Below the pieces are notes generated by a model, which was not told the DNA's origin, ran no database searches, and saw nothing but the letters and a program-made list of their open reading frames with translations. From Mesorhizobium sp. M2A.F.Ca.ET.046.03.2.1 (GTDB lineage: Bacteria; Pseudomonadota; Alphaproteobacteria; Rhizobiales; Rhizobiaceae): a stretch of 64,000 nucleotides of DNA. This document shows positions 8,947 to 18,074 of the stretch, in pieces; within the stretch, counting starts at the first letter, position 1, and each line of letters opens with the position of its first letter. A program made the translations under genes and the position numbers. The stretch lies in contig NZ_CP034449.1 of the NCBI RefSeq assembly GCF_003952425.1, positions 3,968,001 through 4,032,000 on the forward strand, in the 5' to 3' direction.

Positions 8947-9887
8947 TTGAAGACAATCCTCGGAAAATAGAACGAGACGACCCAGTTCGGCATGTCGACG
9001 ATCTCGCTGATGCGCAAGTCACCGCAGACCGAGCAGAGCATGTAGGCGTCGACCGGCTTCAGCCCATGGTCGGCGGCGAGCAGATCGACCATGCGCTTCA
9101 CACTTTCGCGCGCCGCGGTCATCAGGTCCGGTCCGACGCCGGTGGTGACCTCGTAGCCCGCCTCGTCGAGATGGCGGGTCACCGGCCCCGGCGTGGTGAA
9201 GCGCGGGCTCTCCAGCCGCGCATCCTTGACCAGCTCGATCGTCGCCTCGACGTCCATGCGGCTCTCGATGGCCGTGCCGCAGACCTCGCCATCCCCTTGA
9301 GCGGCGTGGGTGTCGCCGATCGAGAACAGCGCGCCCTCGACCTCGACCGGGAGGTAGAGCGTGGTTCCGGCCGCAAGGTCGCGGATGTCGAGATTGCCGC
9401 CGACGCGGCGCGGCGGCACCACAGAATGCAGGCCGGGTTCGGCGGGGGCTAAGCCGATCGTACCGGCGAAGGGTTTCAGCGGCACGCGCCCGCCCGGACC
9501 ATAGAGCGCCGGCGCCATCGAGGCGGCATCATATTTCCAGATGTGCAGCGCCGGCTCCTTGAACTGGTCGGCGAGCAGGCCGAAGCCCGGAATGTTGGCG
9601 GTCCAGCCGAGGCCCGACGGCTCGAAATGGCGCAGCGTGATCTTCAGCGCATCGCCCGGCATCGCGCCCTCGACATAGACGGGTCCTGTCACCGGATTGA
9701 CCTTGCCGAAATCCATGGTCGAGACATCCGCCACCGTGGAGTTCGCGTCGAACTGTCCGCCGGAGGAATCGAGGCATTCGAAATGGATGGTCGAACCCGG
9801 CTTGGCGGTCAGCGCCGGCTCGAAATCGCGGTTCCAGCCGAAATGGTGGCTGGCGCGATGAATGGTGTAGTCGCACTTCACGCACAT
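8943..9887 (-). CDS. Acetamidase/formamidase family protein
   Basis: A 314-residue member of the FmdA/AmdA family, metal-dependent amidases releasing ammonia from formamide or acetamide. Seen: GPVYVEGAMPGDALKI, FAGTIGLAPAEPG, RRVGGNLDIRDLAAGTTLYL with LPVEVEGALFSIGDTHAAQG, the most conserved block of the family, and CSVCGDLRISEIVD near the end. It lies between the solute-binding protein and the fused ATPase and overlaps the latter by 4 bp, so imported amides or peptides are probably its substrates. No signal peptide is seen, so it acts in the cytoplasm. Confidence 0.9.
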   Translation of the reverse strand: MCVKCDYTIHRASHHFGWNRDFEPALTAKPGSTIHFECLDSSGGQFDANSTVADVSTMDFGKVNPVTGPVYVEGAMPGDALKITLRHFEPSGLGWTANIPGFGLLADQFKEPALHIWKYDAASMAPALYGPGGRVPLKPFAGTIGLAPAEPGLHSVVPPRRVGGNLDIRDLAAGTTLYLPVEVEGALFSIGDTHAAQGDGEVCGTAIESRMDVEATIELVKDARLESPRFTTPGPVTRHLDEAGYEVTTGVGPDLMTAARESVKRMVDLLAADHGLKPVDAYMLCSVCGDLRISEIVDMPNWVVSFYFPRIVFN

Positions 9888-9994
9888 GGTTGTTGCTTCT
9901 CGTTTGTTTTTGGCAAGCCGCCCTCCCGTTTCGGCGGCATCATTGAAAGGCGGCCGGCGGCGGGCTGGACGCCGCCACCGGCAAATGAGACGGC

Positions 9995-11626
9995 CTATTT
10001 GTTCACATAGATCGCTTCGTAATTAATGACGCGGGTCGGATCGATATAGATCTCGTCCGGGCCGCCCATGCGCTTGGCCTTGGCCACCACGCGGCGTTCG
10101 TTGAAGACCGGAATCCAGGGCGCGTCATTGGTCTGGATGTCGGTGAAGATCTGCGCCCAGGCCTTGTTGCGCTCCTCGGCCTTGGCCGGCACCGGCATGG
10201 CGTCCGCCGCCTGGCCGCGGGCGTCGATGTCCTTGTTGCAGTACCACGACCAGTTCCAGCCGCCGGCAACCGCGCTGCCGCAGCCGAGGATCGGCCCGTA
10301 GAAGTCGGACGGATCCGGGAAGTCGGCGATCCAGCCGAGCCCGCCGGACCAGACCATCGGCGCCTGGCCCTGCGTGCCGCCGGCGGCAATCACGTTCGGA
10401 TTGGCCACCGCCTTGATCTCGGCCTTGACGCCGATCGCCGCCAGATCCTGCTGGATCGCCTGCGTGATGCGTGGCTGCGGATCGGTGTTGGAGGTGTAGA
10501 TCTGGGTCGAGAAGCCGTCCTTCAACCCGGCCTCGGCAAGCAGCGCCTTGGCCTTTTCGGGATCGTAGGCATAGCCCTTGTAGTTCTGGTCGTAGCCCGG
10601 CATCAGCGGCGGCAGCACCTGGCTTGCCGGCGTGGCGCGGCCATTGATGATGCGCACGATGCGGTCCTTGTTGATGGCCATGTTGACGGCCTGCCGCACC
10701 TTGGCGTTATCGAAGGGTTTTACCTGCGTGTTCAAAGTGACGTAGCTGGTTTCCAACTGCTGGCGGTCGACGATCATGCCCTCGAACTCGGGCGACTTCT
10801 TCATCTCCAGATATTTCGCCGGCGAGATGCCGTCGCCGGCAATGTCGACCTCGCCCTTCTGCAGGCGCAAAAGCGCCACCAGCGGTTCCTGGCCGATCTC
10901 GATCGTGAAAGAGTCGACATGCGGCCGATCCTTGATGAAATAGTCGGGGTTCTTCTCGAAGACGAGGCGCTGGCCGATCGTCCATTCCTTCAGCGTGAAG
11001 GCGCCGGAGCCGACCGGATGCTTGCCGAAGTCGCCGCCGGCGGCTTCCACCGCCTCTTTCGGCACGACGGAAGCGAAGTTGAGCGCCAGCACGTTGAGGA
11101 AGGTGGCGTCGGGCTGCGACAGCGTGAACTTCACCGTATGATCGTCTATCGCCGTGATGCCCTCCATCGTCTCGGCGGTGCCGGCGGTCATCTTGTCGGC
11201 GCCGACGATCGAGTGGAAGAAGCCGGCGCCCGGGCCTTGCGTCTTCGGGTTGACGGCGCGCTCGATCGACCATTTGACGTCCGCCGCCGTCACCGCGCGG
11301 CCGTTGGTGAACTTGACGCCGGGATGCAGCTTGAACGTATAGACCTTGCCGTCGTCGGAGACGTCGTAGCTGTCGGCGAGCGACGGCCCCAGTTCCGTCG
11401 TGCCCGGCTTGTAGTCGACCAGGCGCGAGAACAGAGCGTTGATCATCGACCAGTTCTGCCAGTCATAGCCGATGGCCGGGTCGAGCGTGGCGATGTCGTC
11501 CTTGTAGGTGACGATGATGTCGCCGCCATTGGTCGGCGTGTCGGCGAAGGCGACGGGCACCAGGGCCGAGGTGGCGAGCAAGGCCGCCAGGCCCATCTTT
11601 CTGACGAATTTGTTCATTGAGTTCAC
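9995..11626 (-). CDS. Peptide-type ABC transporter substrate-binding protein (SBP family 5)
   Basis: A 543-residue periplasmic protein. The N-terminus (MNKFVRKMGLAALLATSAL, then VPVAFA) is a Sec signal peptide. The mature part shows family-5 landmarks: YKDDIATLDPAIGYDW, FKLHPGVKFTNGRAVTAADV with a VKWSIERAVNPKT stretch, KHPVGSGAFTLKEW, NTQVKPFDNAKVRQAVNMAI, and YDPEKAKALLAEAGLKDGF. These proteins bind di- or oligopeptides, nickel complexes, or other cationic and amide ligands. It is followed by the formamidase and preceded by the two permease genes, so it supplies the ligand specificity for this operon. Confidence 0.92.
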   Translation of the reverse strand: MNSMNKFVRKMGLAALLATSALVPVAFADTPTNGGDIIVTYKDDIATLDPAIGYDWQNWSMINALFSRLVDYKPGTTELGPSLADSYDVSDDGKVYTFKLHPGVKFTNGRAVTAADVKWSIERAVNPKTQGPGAGFFHSIVGADKMTAGTAETMEGITAIDDHTVKFTLSQPDATFLNVLALNFASVVPKEAVEAAGGDFGKHPVGSGAFTLKEWTIGQRLVFEKNPDYFIKDRPHVDSFTIEIGQEPLVALLRLQKGEVDIAGDGISPAKYLEMKKSPEFEGMIVDRQQLETSYVTLNTQVKPFDNAKVRQAVNMAINKDRIVRIINGRATPASQVLPPLMPGYDQNYKGYAYDPEKAKALLAEAGLKDGFSTQIYTSNTDPQPRITQAIQQDLAAIGVKAEIKAVANPNVIAAGGTQGQAPMVWSGGLGWIADFPDPSDFYGPILGCGSAVAGGWNWSWYCNKDIDARGQAADAMPVPAKAEERNKAWAQIFTDIQTNDAPWIPVFNERRVVAKAKRMGGPDEIYIDPTRVINYEAIYVNK

Positions 11627-11646
11627 TCCTCTGTTGGTCTTGTTGG

Positions 11647-12567
11647 TTATTGGCTGCGGATGCGGGGATCGACGAATGGGGCGACGAAGTCGGCGAGCAA
11701 ATTGCCGAGCACGATGGCCAGGGCCGAGACCAGCGTGACGCCCATGATGATCGGCACGTCGACCTGCTGGATGGCCTGCCAGGCGAGTTGGCCGATGCCG
11801 GGCCAGCCGTAGACGGCCTCGACCACGACCACGCCGCTCATGAACTGGCCGATGTCGATGCCGACCATGGCGATGATCGGCAACAGCGCGTTGGGCAGCG
11901 CGTGGCCGAGCACGACGCGACGGCCGCTGAGCCCCTTGGCATGCGCGGTGCGCACATAATCCTGGCGCAGCACCTCGATCATGGCGGAACGCACCATGCG
12001 CGCATACCAGCCGGCGCCGAGCACGCCGAGCGTGAGCGCCGGCAGCACGACATGCCGCGCCGTGCCGAAGCCGGACATCGGGAACCAGCCGAGCGTGGCG
12101 GCAAAGACATAGAGAAGCAGCAGCGCCACGACGAATTGCGGCGACGAGACGCCGACGAAGGACAGCATCATCACCGAGCGGTCGACGAAGCCGCCGCGCC
12201 GGACCGCCGCGATGATGCCGAAGGTCAGGCCGAGCGCGACCTCGACGACGATGCCGGCGGCCATGAGGATGAGCGTCGCCGGCAGCCGCGCCAGGATCAG
12301 CGGCAGCACCTCGGTCTTCTGCGTATAGGAGCGGCCGAGATCGCCATGCAGCAGGTTGCCGACATAATGCAGGAACTGCATGACCAGAGGCTGGTCGAGG
12401 CCAAGCTCATGCCGGATGGCGGCCACCATCTGCGGCGTCGCGGAGCGCCCGGCGATCAGCACGGCGGGGTCCGCCGGCAGGAAATAGAGCAGAAGGAAGG
12501 TGATGGCGGCGACGCCGAGCAGGATCAGCACGGCCTGGACGAGACGGCGGGCAAGGAAGGAGGCCAT
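11647..12567 (-). CDS. Peptide-type ABC transporter permease (DppB type)
   Basis: A 306-residue inner-membrane permease starting MASFLARRLVQAVLILLGV. It has about six membrane segments, the DppB hallmarks DPAVLIAGRSATPQ and LGLDQPLVMQFLHYVGNLLHG, the segment DLGRSYTQK, and the EAA loop YVRTAHAKGLSGRRVVLGHA that contacts the ATPase. The frame is open further upstream, but that extension overlaps the dppC-type gene; the ATG at 12565-12567 is only 2 nt after its stop, which fits translational coupling. Confidence 0.92.
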   Translation of the reverse strand: MASFLARRLVQAVLILLGVAAITFLLLYFLPADPAVLIAGRSATPQMVAAIRHELGLDQPLVMQFLHYVGNLLHGDLGRSYTQKTEVLPLILARLPATLILMAAGIVVEVALGLTFGIIAAVRRGGFVDRSVMMLSFVGVSSPQFVVALLLLYVFAATLGWFPMSGFGTARHVVLPALTLGVLGAGWYARMVRSAMIEVLRQDYVRTAHAKGLSGRRVVLGHALPNALLPIIAMVGIDIGQFMSGVVVVEAVYGWPGIGQLAWQAIQQVDVPIIMGVTLVSALAIVLGNLLADFVAPFVDPRIRSQ

Positions 12568-12569
12568 CG

Positions 12570-13417
12570 TCACAGCCTCCCGCGCTGGGTCGGGTCGAGG
12601 ATGTCGCGCAGGGCGTCGCCGATCAGATTGAAGGACAGCGCCGTGGCGAGGATGATCGCGCCGGGGATGAACACCAGCCAGGGCGCATCCTGAAATAGCT
12701 CTGGCTCTCGAAGATGATGTTGCCCCAGGAAGGCTGCGGCGGCTGCACGCCAATGCCGAGGAAGGACAGCGTCGCCTCGAGCAGCACCGTGGTGGCGATG
12801 CCGAGCGTGCCCCAGACGATCGCGGTCGGCATCAGGTGGGGAAGGATGTGCAGAAGGATGATGCGGCCATTGCCGGCGCCCAGCGAACGCTCGGCGACGA
12901 TGAAGTCGCGTTCCACCAGGCCGCGCGTTTCGGTGTAGACGATGCGGGCGACCTGCACCCAGTTCACCAGGGCGATCACCATGGCGACGATCCACAGGCT
13001 GGGTCTCAGCAGCGCCGCGAGCGCGATGGCGAGCAGCAGCGCCGGAAAGGCCATCATCAGGTCGGTGAAGCGCATCAGCAGGTTGCCGGCGGCGCCGCGC
13101 AGATAGCCGGCGAGCAGCCCGACAAGCAATCCGATCGCGACGGCGACGCCGTTGGCGACGAAACCGATGATCAGCGACGTGCGGGCGCCGAACAGCACGC
13201 GGGCGAAGAGGTCGCGGCCGAGCGTGTCGGTGCCGAACAGATGGTCCCCGCCAGGCGGCAGCGGCGCGCCTTCGAGCGACAGGCCGTCGGCAAGCTGGTC
13301 GTCCGGCGAGAAATGCGCGATCCATGGCGCGAAGATTGCCGCCAGCAGGACGAGCACGACCACGATCAGCCCGAAAAGGGCGGAAGGCCGTCTTGTCAGT
13401 TCGTGCAGAACCCGCAT
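12570..13417 (-). pseudogene. Peptide-type ABC transporter permease (DppC type), frameshifted
   Basis: The first 235 or so residues are a normal DppC permease (MRVLHELTRRPSALFGLIVV; LFGTDTLGRDLFARVLFGAR; RDFIVAERSLGAGNGRII; FLGIGVQPPQPSWGN). After ESQSYF the frame leaves the family sequence, while the next frame continues with QDAPWLVFIPGAIILATALS, then FNLIGDALRDILDPTQRGRL, the expected DppC ending. One extra T in the TTT run at 12693-12695 would restore a 282-residue protein. Either the gene is broken, which should inactivate the transporter, or one base was lost in sequencing. Confidence 0.88.
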
Positions 13418-13426
13418 GCCAGCGGC

Positions 13427-14011
13427 CTACATCGCGCGCGGCACGGGCTCATGCCCGGCAACTATGGAGGCGGCGACGTGCTCGACGGTGAGCCGGCGCT
13501 GCATGGCGAGGCGGCAGAGCGTGCGATAGGCGCTGGCCTCATCGCCGCCTTGCGCGGCCATGATCGAGCGCATCGCGTCGTAGACAATCGGTCTCAGCCG
13601 CAGACGCTCCTCCAGGCCGGCGATGCGCGCCTTGACGGCGGTTCGCTCATGGTGGGCGTGCGTGGCAAGCACCAGCGCCGGATAAACCGAGGAGGCGGTG
13701 ACCGGCTTGGCGATGAGCGCGCCGGCGCCCTTGCCCAGCGCCCAGGCGATGCGGCCGGGCGCTTCGGAACCGAGCAGCGCGACCACCGGAACGGGCGCCT
13801 CGTCCCCGTCCCATGGCAAGAGATCATTCCACCCCTGGTCGGCGTCGACCAGGACGATGTCAGCTGGCGTTTCGGCGAGATCGAGCGGTTTCCACTGCAC
13901 GAGAACGGTCACGCCGAGACGTTCGAGCTGACGCTTCAGGCGCTCGATGTTGTCGTCGGCGCGATGCAGGATCGCGGCGCGCCAGGAAACGAAATTCGGC
14001 GTCCGCGTCAT
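13427..14011 (-). CDS. ANTAR-domain response regulator/antiterminator (AmiR/NasT type)
   Basis: A 194-residue protein starting MTRTPNFVSWRAAILHRADD. The first 120 residues form a receiver-like domain with LVDADQGWNDLL and ALGKGAGALIAKPV but without a clean phosphoacceptor pocket, as in AmiR. A short coiled segment (AGLEERLRLRP) leads to an ANTAR RNA-binding domain: IVYDAMRSIMAAQGGDEASA, YRTLCRLAMQRRLTVEHVA. ANTAR proteins bind paired hairpins in leader RNA and stop termination. Its ATG overlaps the stop of the AmiC-like gene by 4 bp, as in amiC-amiR pairs, where AmiC holds AmiR inactive until an amide is bound. Confidence 0.88.
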   Translation of the reverse strand: MTRTPNFVSWRAAILHRADDNIERLKRQLERLGVTVLVQWKPLDLAETPADIVLVDADQGWNDLLPWDGDEAPVPVVALLGSEAPGRIAWALGKGAGALIAKPVTASSVYPALVLATHAHHERTAVKARIAGLEERLRLRPIVYDAMRSIMAAQGGDEASAYRTLCRLAMQRRLTVEHVAASIVAGHEPVPRAM

Positions 14012-15180
14012 TGCACGACCCTCAGATGCGGGACGGGCTGGCTGGCCAGCGTGCCGACAAGATAGGGATCGGCGACGATCGCGCCATGCGAGGCAATGAC
14101 GTCGAAGCCGGACTGCTCGTTGATGCGGCCGAGATGGAAAGGCAGGGCCGCATGATTGGTGCGCGGGTCGATGGCGAGAGGTCCGAGCACGGTTTGCCTC
14201 GGGTTGGCGTGCAGGAAGCCGCGCACGCTGGCGGGGTCGTCGCGATTGGCCTCGGTGACTGCCTCGGCGCAGAGCTTCACCGCCGCATACGCGCCGGCGA
14301 AGAAGCTGGAGACGCGGCGTCCGGCGCCGAAACGGGCGGCGACGCGCTGCTTGAAAATCCGGTTTTCTAGCGACGCCAGGCTTTCGAAGTAAGAGGCTGT
14401 CGAGAGCTGGCCGACGGCTGTGCCCGGCTCGATCTCGCCGAGCTCGCATTCCGTCAGGTCGCAGCTCAGCACCGGGCAGCGTTCCGGCGCGAAGGCAGGA
14501 TCACGATCCGCCAACCGGCGCACAGCCGCCAGGAAGGCGTAGCTTGACGGGCCGATCATGTTGTTCAAGATGAAGTCGGGCCGGTGGCGCTCCAGATCGG
14601 CGATCAGCAGGCCGACATCGGTCTCCTCGATCGGCAAATAGCGCTCGCCGAGCACCTCGCCGCCGGCGCGTGTAAGAAGCTCGCGCGCCAGCCGGTTCAT
14701 CTCCCAGCCCCAGACATAATTGGCGCCGGCGAGATAGACGCGCTTGCCGTAGCGGGGCAGCATGTGGTCGAACAGCGGTATCAGATGCTGGTTGGGGCAG
14801 GCGCCGGTGTAGATGACGTTCTCGTTGGCCTCGAAGCCTTCGTAGGGGCAGATGTACCAGAGCAGCCCGTCATATTTCTCCACCAGCGGGATGACGTCCT
14901 TGCGCGACAGGGAGGTGATGGTGCCGATCACATTGCGGCATTGGTCGTCGCGCAGCATGGCGCGGATCAGATCGAGGTAACGCTCCGGCTGGCCGCCCGG
15001 ATCGCCGAAGACCGGCTCGATGCGCACGGCGCTGCCGGCCTTCTCCAGCTCCTCGATGGCAAATTCGGCGCCGGCGCGGCAGTCGCGGCCGATCGCCCCG
15101 TAGGGACCGGTGGTCGAATAGAGGATGCCGACCCTGAACGTCTTCACCCGGACCTCAAAAAATAAAGGCCCCACACGCAT
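14008..15180 (-). CDS. AmiC-like amide/urea-binding protein (type I periplasmic-binding fold)
   Basis: A 390-residue protein of the AmiC/UrtA group. FRVGILYSTTGPYGAIGRDC opens the fold, followed by PVFGDPGGQPERYLDLIRAM, WYICPYEGFEANENVIYTG, PNQHLIPLFDHMLPRYGKRV and GANYVWGWEMNR, all typical of AmiC and FmdD. No signal peptide is present, so it is cytoplasmic, which favours a sensor role over transport. With the overlapping ANTAR gene it forms an AmiC-AmiR type pair at the head of the transporter-formamidase operon. Start at 15180 is the first ATG; the V10 region is an alternative. Confidence 0.88.
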   Translation of the reverse strand: MRVGPLFFEVRVKTFRVGILYSTTGPYGAIGRDCRAGAEFAIEELEKAGSAVRIEPVFGDPGGQPERYLDLIRAMLRDDQCRNVIGTITSLSRKDVIPLVEKYDGLLWYICPYEGFEANENVIYTGACPNQHLIPLFDHMLPRYGKRVYLAGANYVWGWEMNRLARELLTRAGGEVLGERYLPIEETDVGLLIADLERHRPDFILNNMIGPSSYAFLAAVRRLADRDPAFAPERCPVLSCDLTECELGEIEPGTAVGQLSTASYFESLASLENRIFKQRVAARFGAGRRVSSFFAGAYAAVKLCAEAVTEANRDDPASVRGFLHANPRQTVLGPLAIDPRTNHAALPFHLGRINEQSGFDVIASHGAIVADPYLVGTLASQPVPHLRVVQ

Positions 15181-15272
15181 CCCATGCTTTCACGAGACGC
15201 GGCGAGGCCATGCTGCCCTTGCCCGGCAATGCCGGACGCGATGTGTTACGCGGGAAATTGTGCGCTTGCGAA

Positions 15273-15302
15273 ATAGAACACGAGTGGACGCAGGCTTGTC
15301 AA
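15273..15302 (-). promoter_or_regulatory. Candidate sigma-70 promoter of the amiCR-transporter operon
   Basis: On the minus strand TTGACA (15297-15302) is an exact -35 hexamer, 18 nt before TTCTAT (15273-15278). Transcription would begin near 15266 and give a leader of about 85 nt before the AmiC-like start. The leader holds a short stem (CCGGC/GCCGG). I do not see a convincing double-hexaloop ANTAR target or a U-rich terminator in it. Confidence 0.5.
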
Positions 15303-15403
15303 CGGTCCTGCGCGCGAATGGGTACAATGGCTTGGTGGTTTGCCCATCAAGCGACCGGCTCGCTCAAAGCCGCCACGGTTTTCAGCGGTGACGCCGCCGA
15401 TGT

Positions 15404-16297
15404 TTACACTCTTGCCTCGGCAAAGATGCGGGACGCCCATTCCAGGAAGACGCGCAGCCGCGGCGCGAGCTGGCGGTTCTGCGGATAGAGCGCGAACAAC
15501 GGCGTCGGCGTTGGCGGGAAATCCTTGAGAACCTCGACCAGCGTCCCGTCAGCCAAGTCTTTTTCCAGCCGGTAGCGCGGCGCCTGCAGAAGCCCGAAGC
15601 CCAGGCGCGCCAGCTCGGCTGCGGTGTCGGAATTGTTGACACGGACCCGGCCCGGCAACGTTACCTGGCGCAGGCCGGCGCCCATCGTGAACTCCAGCGG
15701 CAGGACATCGCCGGTCCGGGAAGAAACGAAGCCGACGGCCTGGTGGCCCTCCAGCGCCTCGGGCGATGCCGGCGTTCCGTGGCGTTTCAAATAGGCTGGG
15801 CTGGCGCAGGTGATCTCGGCGACCATCGCCAGCCGCCGCATGATCATGCCGCTGTCCTGCGGTTCACCGGCGCGAATGACACAGTCGACGCCTTCGCGCA
15901 CCAGGTCGACCAGCCGGTCGCCCTGGCCGATATGCAGATCGATGCCGGGATGGCGTTCGAGGAAGGCCGGCAGTTGCGGCAGCAGGAAGCGCTGCGTGAG
16001 CAGCGGATGCGCATCGATGCGCAACAGGCCGCGCGGCTCGGCGCTGCGGAACCCGGCCTCGGCATCCTCCACCTCGCCAAGGATCGACAGGCAGCGTTCG
16101 TAATAGGCCTGCCCGTCGAGCGTCGTGGCGACATGGCGCGTGGTGCGGTCCAGCAGCCTTGCCCCCAGATGCTCCTCCAGTTGCTGGATCGCTTCGGTCG
16201 CGGTCGAGCGTGGCAGGCCGAGATCGGCTGCGGCCGCGGTGAAATTGTGCCGCTCCACCACGCGCACGAACAGCCGCATCCTGTCCAATCGATCCAT
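15404..16297 (-). CDS. LysR family transcriptional regulator
   Basis: A 297-residue LysR-type regulator. The winged helix-turn-helix is at the N-terminus: MRLFVRVVERHNFTAAAADL followed by GLPRSTATEAIQQLEEHLGA and RLLDRTTRHVATTLDG. The effector domain follows (LLRIDAHPLLTQRFLLPQLP, FLERHPGIDLHI, then EGVDCVIRAGEPQDSGM). I chose the ATG at 16297; a TTG two codons earlier is possible. It is divergent from an SDR-SDR-tautomerase set, which it probably controls in response to a small aromatic or carbonyl compound. Confidence 0.9.
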   Translation of the reverse strand: MDRLDRMRLFVRVVERHNFTAAAADLGLPRSTATEAIQQLEEHLGARLLDRTTRHVATTLDGQAYYERCLSILGEVEDAEAGFRSAEPRGLLRIDAHPLLTQRFLLPQLPAFLERHPGIDLHIGQGDRLVDLVREGVDCVIRAGEPQDSGMIMRRLAMVAEITCASPAYLKRHGTPASPEALEGHQAVGFVSSRTGDVLPLEFTMGAGLRQVTLPGRVRVNNSDTAAELARLGFGLLQAPRYRLEKDLADGTLVEVLKDFPPTPTPLFALYPQNRQLAPRLRVFLEWASRIFAEARV

Positions 16298-16313
16298 GGC
16301 CAATTGTTCGCTC

Positions 16314-16323
16314 TATTCGAATA
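16314..16323. promoter_or_regulatory. TATTCGAATA palindrome, candidate LysR operator
   Basis: A perfect 10-bp palindrome 17 bp upstream of the LysR start and 84 bp before the divergent SDR. LysR proteins usually bind dyads with a T-N11-A core; this shorter symmetry could be the centre of such a site. Position is the main support. Confidence 0.35.
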
Positions 16324-16406
16324 CTGCTGTCAATAGCCGGCCGATTATCCGGAAGACAGGGCGATCTATATGGGCTCCACACCAAACAAACGAACGGAGA
16401 CCGATC

Positions 16407-17141
16407 ATGCAAAAGACAAGAACCGCGATCGTGACAGGCGCATCGAGAGGCATCGGCGCCGCGATCGCCAAGCGGCTCGCCCAGGACGACATCGCCGTTA
16501 TCGTCAATTATACGCGCGGCAAGGACGCGGCCGGCGAGGTCGTCTCGGCCATCGAGGCTGCCGGCGGCACCGCTCTCGCGGTCCAGGCCGACATCGGCGA
16601 ACCGACCGGCATGGCCGCCTTGTTCGACGCGGCTGAAAAGGCCTTTGGCAAGGCCGACATCCTCGTCAACAATGCCGGTATGATGCGGCTGTCGCCCATC
16701 GCCGACACCGACGACGCTGCATTCGAACGGCAGCTCGCCATCAATCTCGGCGGCACGTTCCGCGGCATGCGCGAAGCTGCAACGCGCTTGAACGATGGTG
16801 GCCGTATCATCAACTTTTCTTCAAGTGTCGTGGGCTTCTACCAGCCGGCCTACGGCGTCTATGCCGCGACCAAGGCCGGCGTCGAAGCGATGACGCATAT
16901 CCTTGCCAAGGAGCTCGGCCCGCGCGGCATCACGGTCAACGCCGTCGCGCCCGGCCCGGTCGACACCGAACTCTTCACCGACGGCAAGAGCGCCGCGCAG
17001 ATCGAGGCAATCACCAGGCTCATCCCGCTCGGCCGCCTCGGCCAGCCCGACGACATCGCCGGGCTCGTCGCCTTCCTTGCCGGCCCGGACAGCCAGTGGG
17101 TCAATGGCCAGATCATCCGCGCCAATGGCGGCGCGATCTGA
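16407..17141 (+). CDS. SDR family oxidoreductase (3-ketoacyl-ACP reductase-like)
   Basis: A 244-residue classical SDR. Motifs: IVTGASRGIGAAIAKRL (cofactor loop), NYTRGKD after beta-2, DILVNNAGMM, INFSSSVVGFYQPAYGVYAATKAG with Ser, Tyr and Lys of the active site, and NAVAPGPVDTELF. The ending NGQIIRANGGAI fits the FabG-like group. The start is the ATG at 16407 behind ACGGAGACC; the open frame upstream has no start that fits. It is the first gene of a three-gene plus-strand set divergent from the LysR regulator. Confidence 0.9.
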   Translation: MQKTRTAIVTGASRGIGAAIAKRLAQDDIAVIVNYTRGKDAAGEVVSAIEAAGGTALAVQADIGEPTGMAALFDAAEKAFGKADILVNNAGMMRLSPIADTDDAAFERQLAINLGGTFRGMREAATRLNDGGRIINFSSSVVGFYQPAYGVYAATKAGVEAMTHILAKELGPRGITVNAVAPGPVDTELFTDGKSAAQIEAITRLIPLGRLGQPDDIAGLVAFLAGPDSQWVNGQIIRANGGAI

Positions 17142-17156
17142 AGGATAGAGGCTACC

Positions 17157-18050
17157 ATGCAGCAGACAATTCTCATCACCGGCGCATCGAGCGGCTTCGG
17201 CGCCATGACCGCGAAGGCTCTCGCCAGGGCCGGCCACCGGGTCTATGCCTCGATGCGCGATCCGCAGGGGCGGGGCGGCGCCCCGGCGGCCGAGGTCGAA
17301 AGACTGGCCCGCGAGGAGAACCTGGCGATCCGCGCCATCGCGCTCGACGTGTTGTCGGAACCGTCGATCGAAGCGGCCGTGGAAACCATCCTCGCGGAAG
17401 CCGGCAGGATCGATGTCGTCATCCACAATGCCGGCCATATGGTGTTCGGACCGACCGAGGCCTTCACACCGGAGCAACTGGCGCAGCTCTATGACGTCAA
17501 TGTGCTGGGGACCCAGCGCGTCAACCGGGCAGTCCTTCCCGCCATGCGCTCGCTTGGCCGGGCCTTGATGATATGGGTCGGATCGAGCAGCACGCGCGGC
17601 GGCACGCCGCCATTCCTCGCGCCGTATTTCGCCGCCAAGGCGGGCATGGATGCGCTGGCGCAGAGCTACGCGCTGGAGCTTGCCCGTTTCGGCATCGAGA
17701 CGAGCATCGTGGTGCCGGGCGCCTTCACCAAGGGCACGGAGCATTTCGCCCATTCCGGCAAGCCCGCCGATACCGAACGCGCCGCCGCCTATTGGTCGGG
17801 ACCTTACGCCGGCGTCGACGACCAGGCGTTGAAGGGTCTTGCCGGCCTGGAGCCTGCCGACGCCGATCCCTCGAAGGTCGCAGAGGCCATCGTCGATCTC
17901 GTGGCGATGCCGCATGGCCGCCGGCCGTTCCGCGTCCATATCGATCCGTCCGACGACGGCGCGGCCATCGTCAACGGTGTCGCCGACCGCGTCCGCGCCC
18001 AGCTTCTGGAGCGCATCGGCCTTGCTGACCTCCTTCATCCAAAGCCCTGA
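17157..18050 (+). CDS. SDR family oxidoreductase
   Basis: A 297-residue SDR, 15 bp after the previous one. ILITGASSGFGAMTAKALAR carries the TGxxxGxG loop; DVVIHNAGHM, WVGSSSTRGGTPPFLAPYF and APYFAAKAGMDALAQSYAL give the motifs around Ser, Tyr and Lys. The C-terminal extension after GAFTKGTEHFAH resembles the family annotated as retinol- or 3-oxoacyl-type reductases with longer tails. It is probably cotranscribed with its neighbours under the LysR regulator; substrate unknown. Confidence 0.88.
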   Translation: MQQTILITGASSGFGAMTAKALARAGHRVYASMRDPQGRGGAPAAEVERLAREENLAIRAIALDVLSEPSIEAAVETILAEAGRIDVVIHNAGHMVFGPTEAFTPEQLAQLYDVNVLGTQRVNRAVLPAMRSLGRALMIWVGSSSTRGGTPPFLAPYFAAKAGMDALAQSYALELARFGIETSIVVPGAFTKGTEHFAHSGKPADTERAAAYWSGPYAGVDDQALKGLAGLEPADADPSKVAEAIVDLVAMPHGRRPFRVHIDPSDDGAAIVNGVADRVRAQLLERIGLADLLHPKP

Positions 18051-18074
18051 ACCCAACCCGAAAGGAACCTGGAA

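Noticed and set aside
15181..15266. Possible ANTAR antitermination leader
   Set aside because: A short CCGGC/GCCGG stem is present, but I could not find the paired hexaloops or a terminator, so no riboregulator is claimed.
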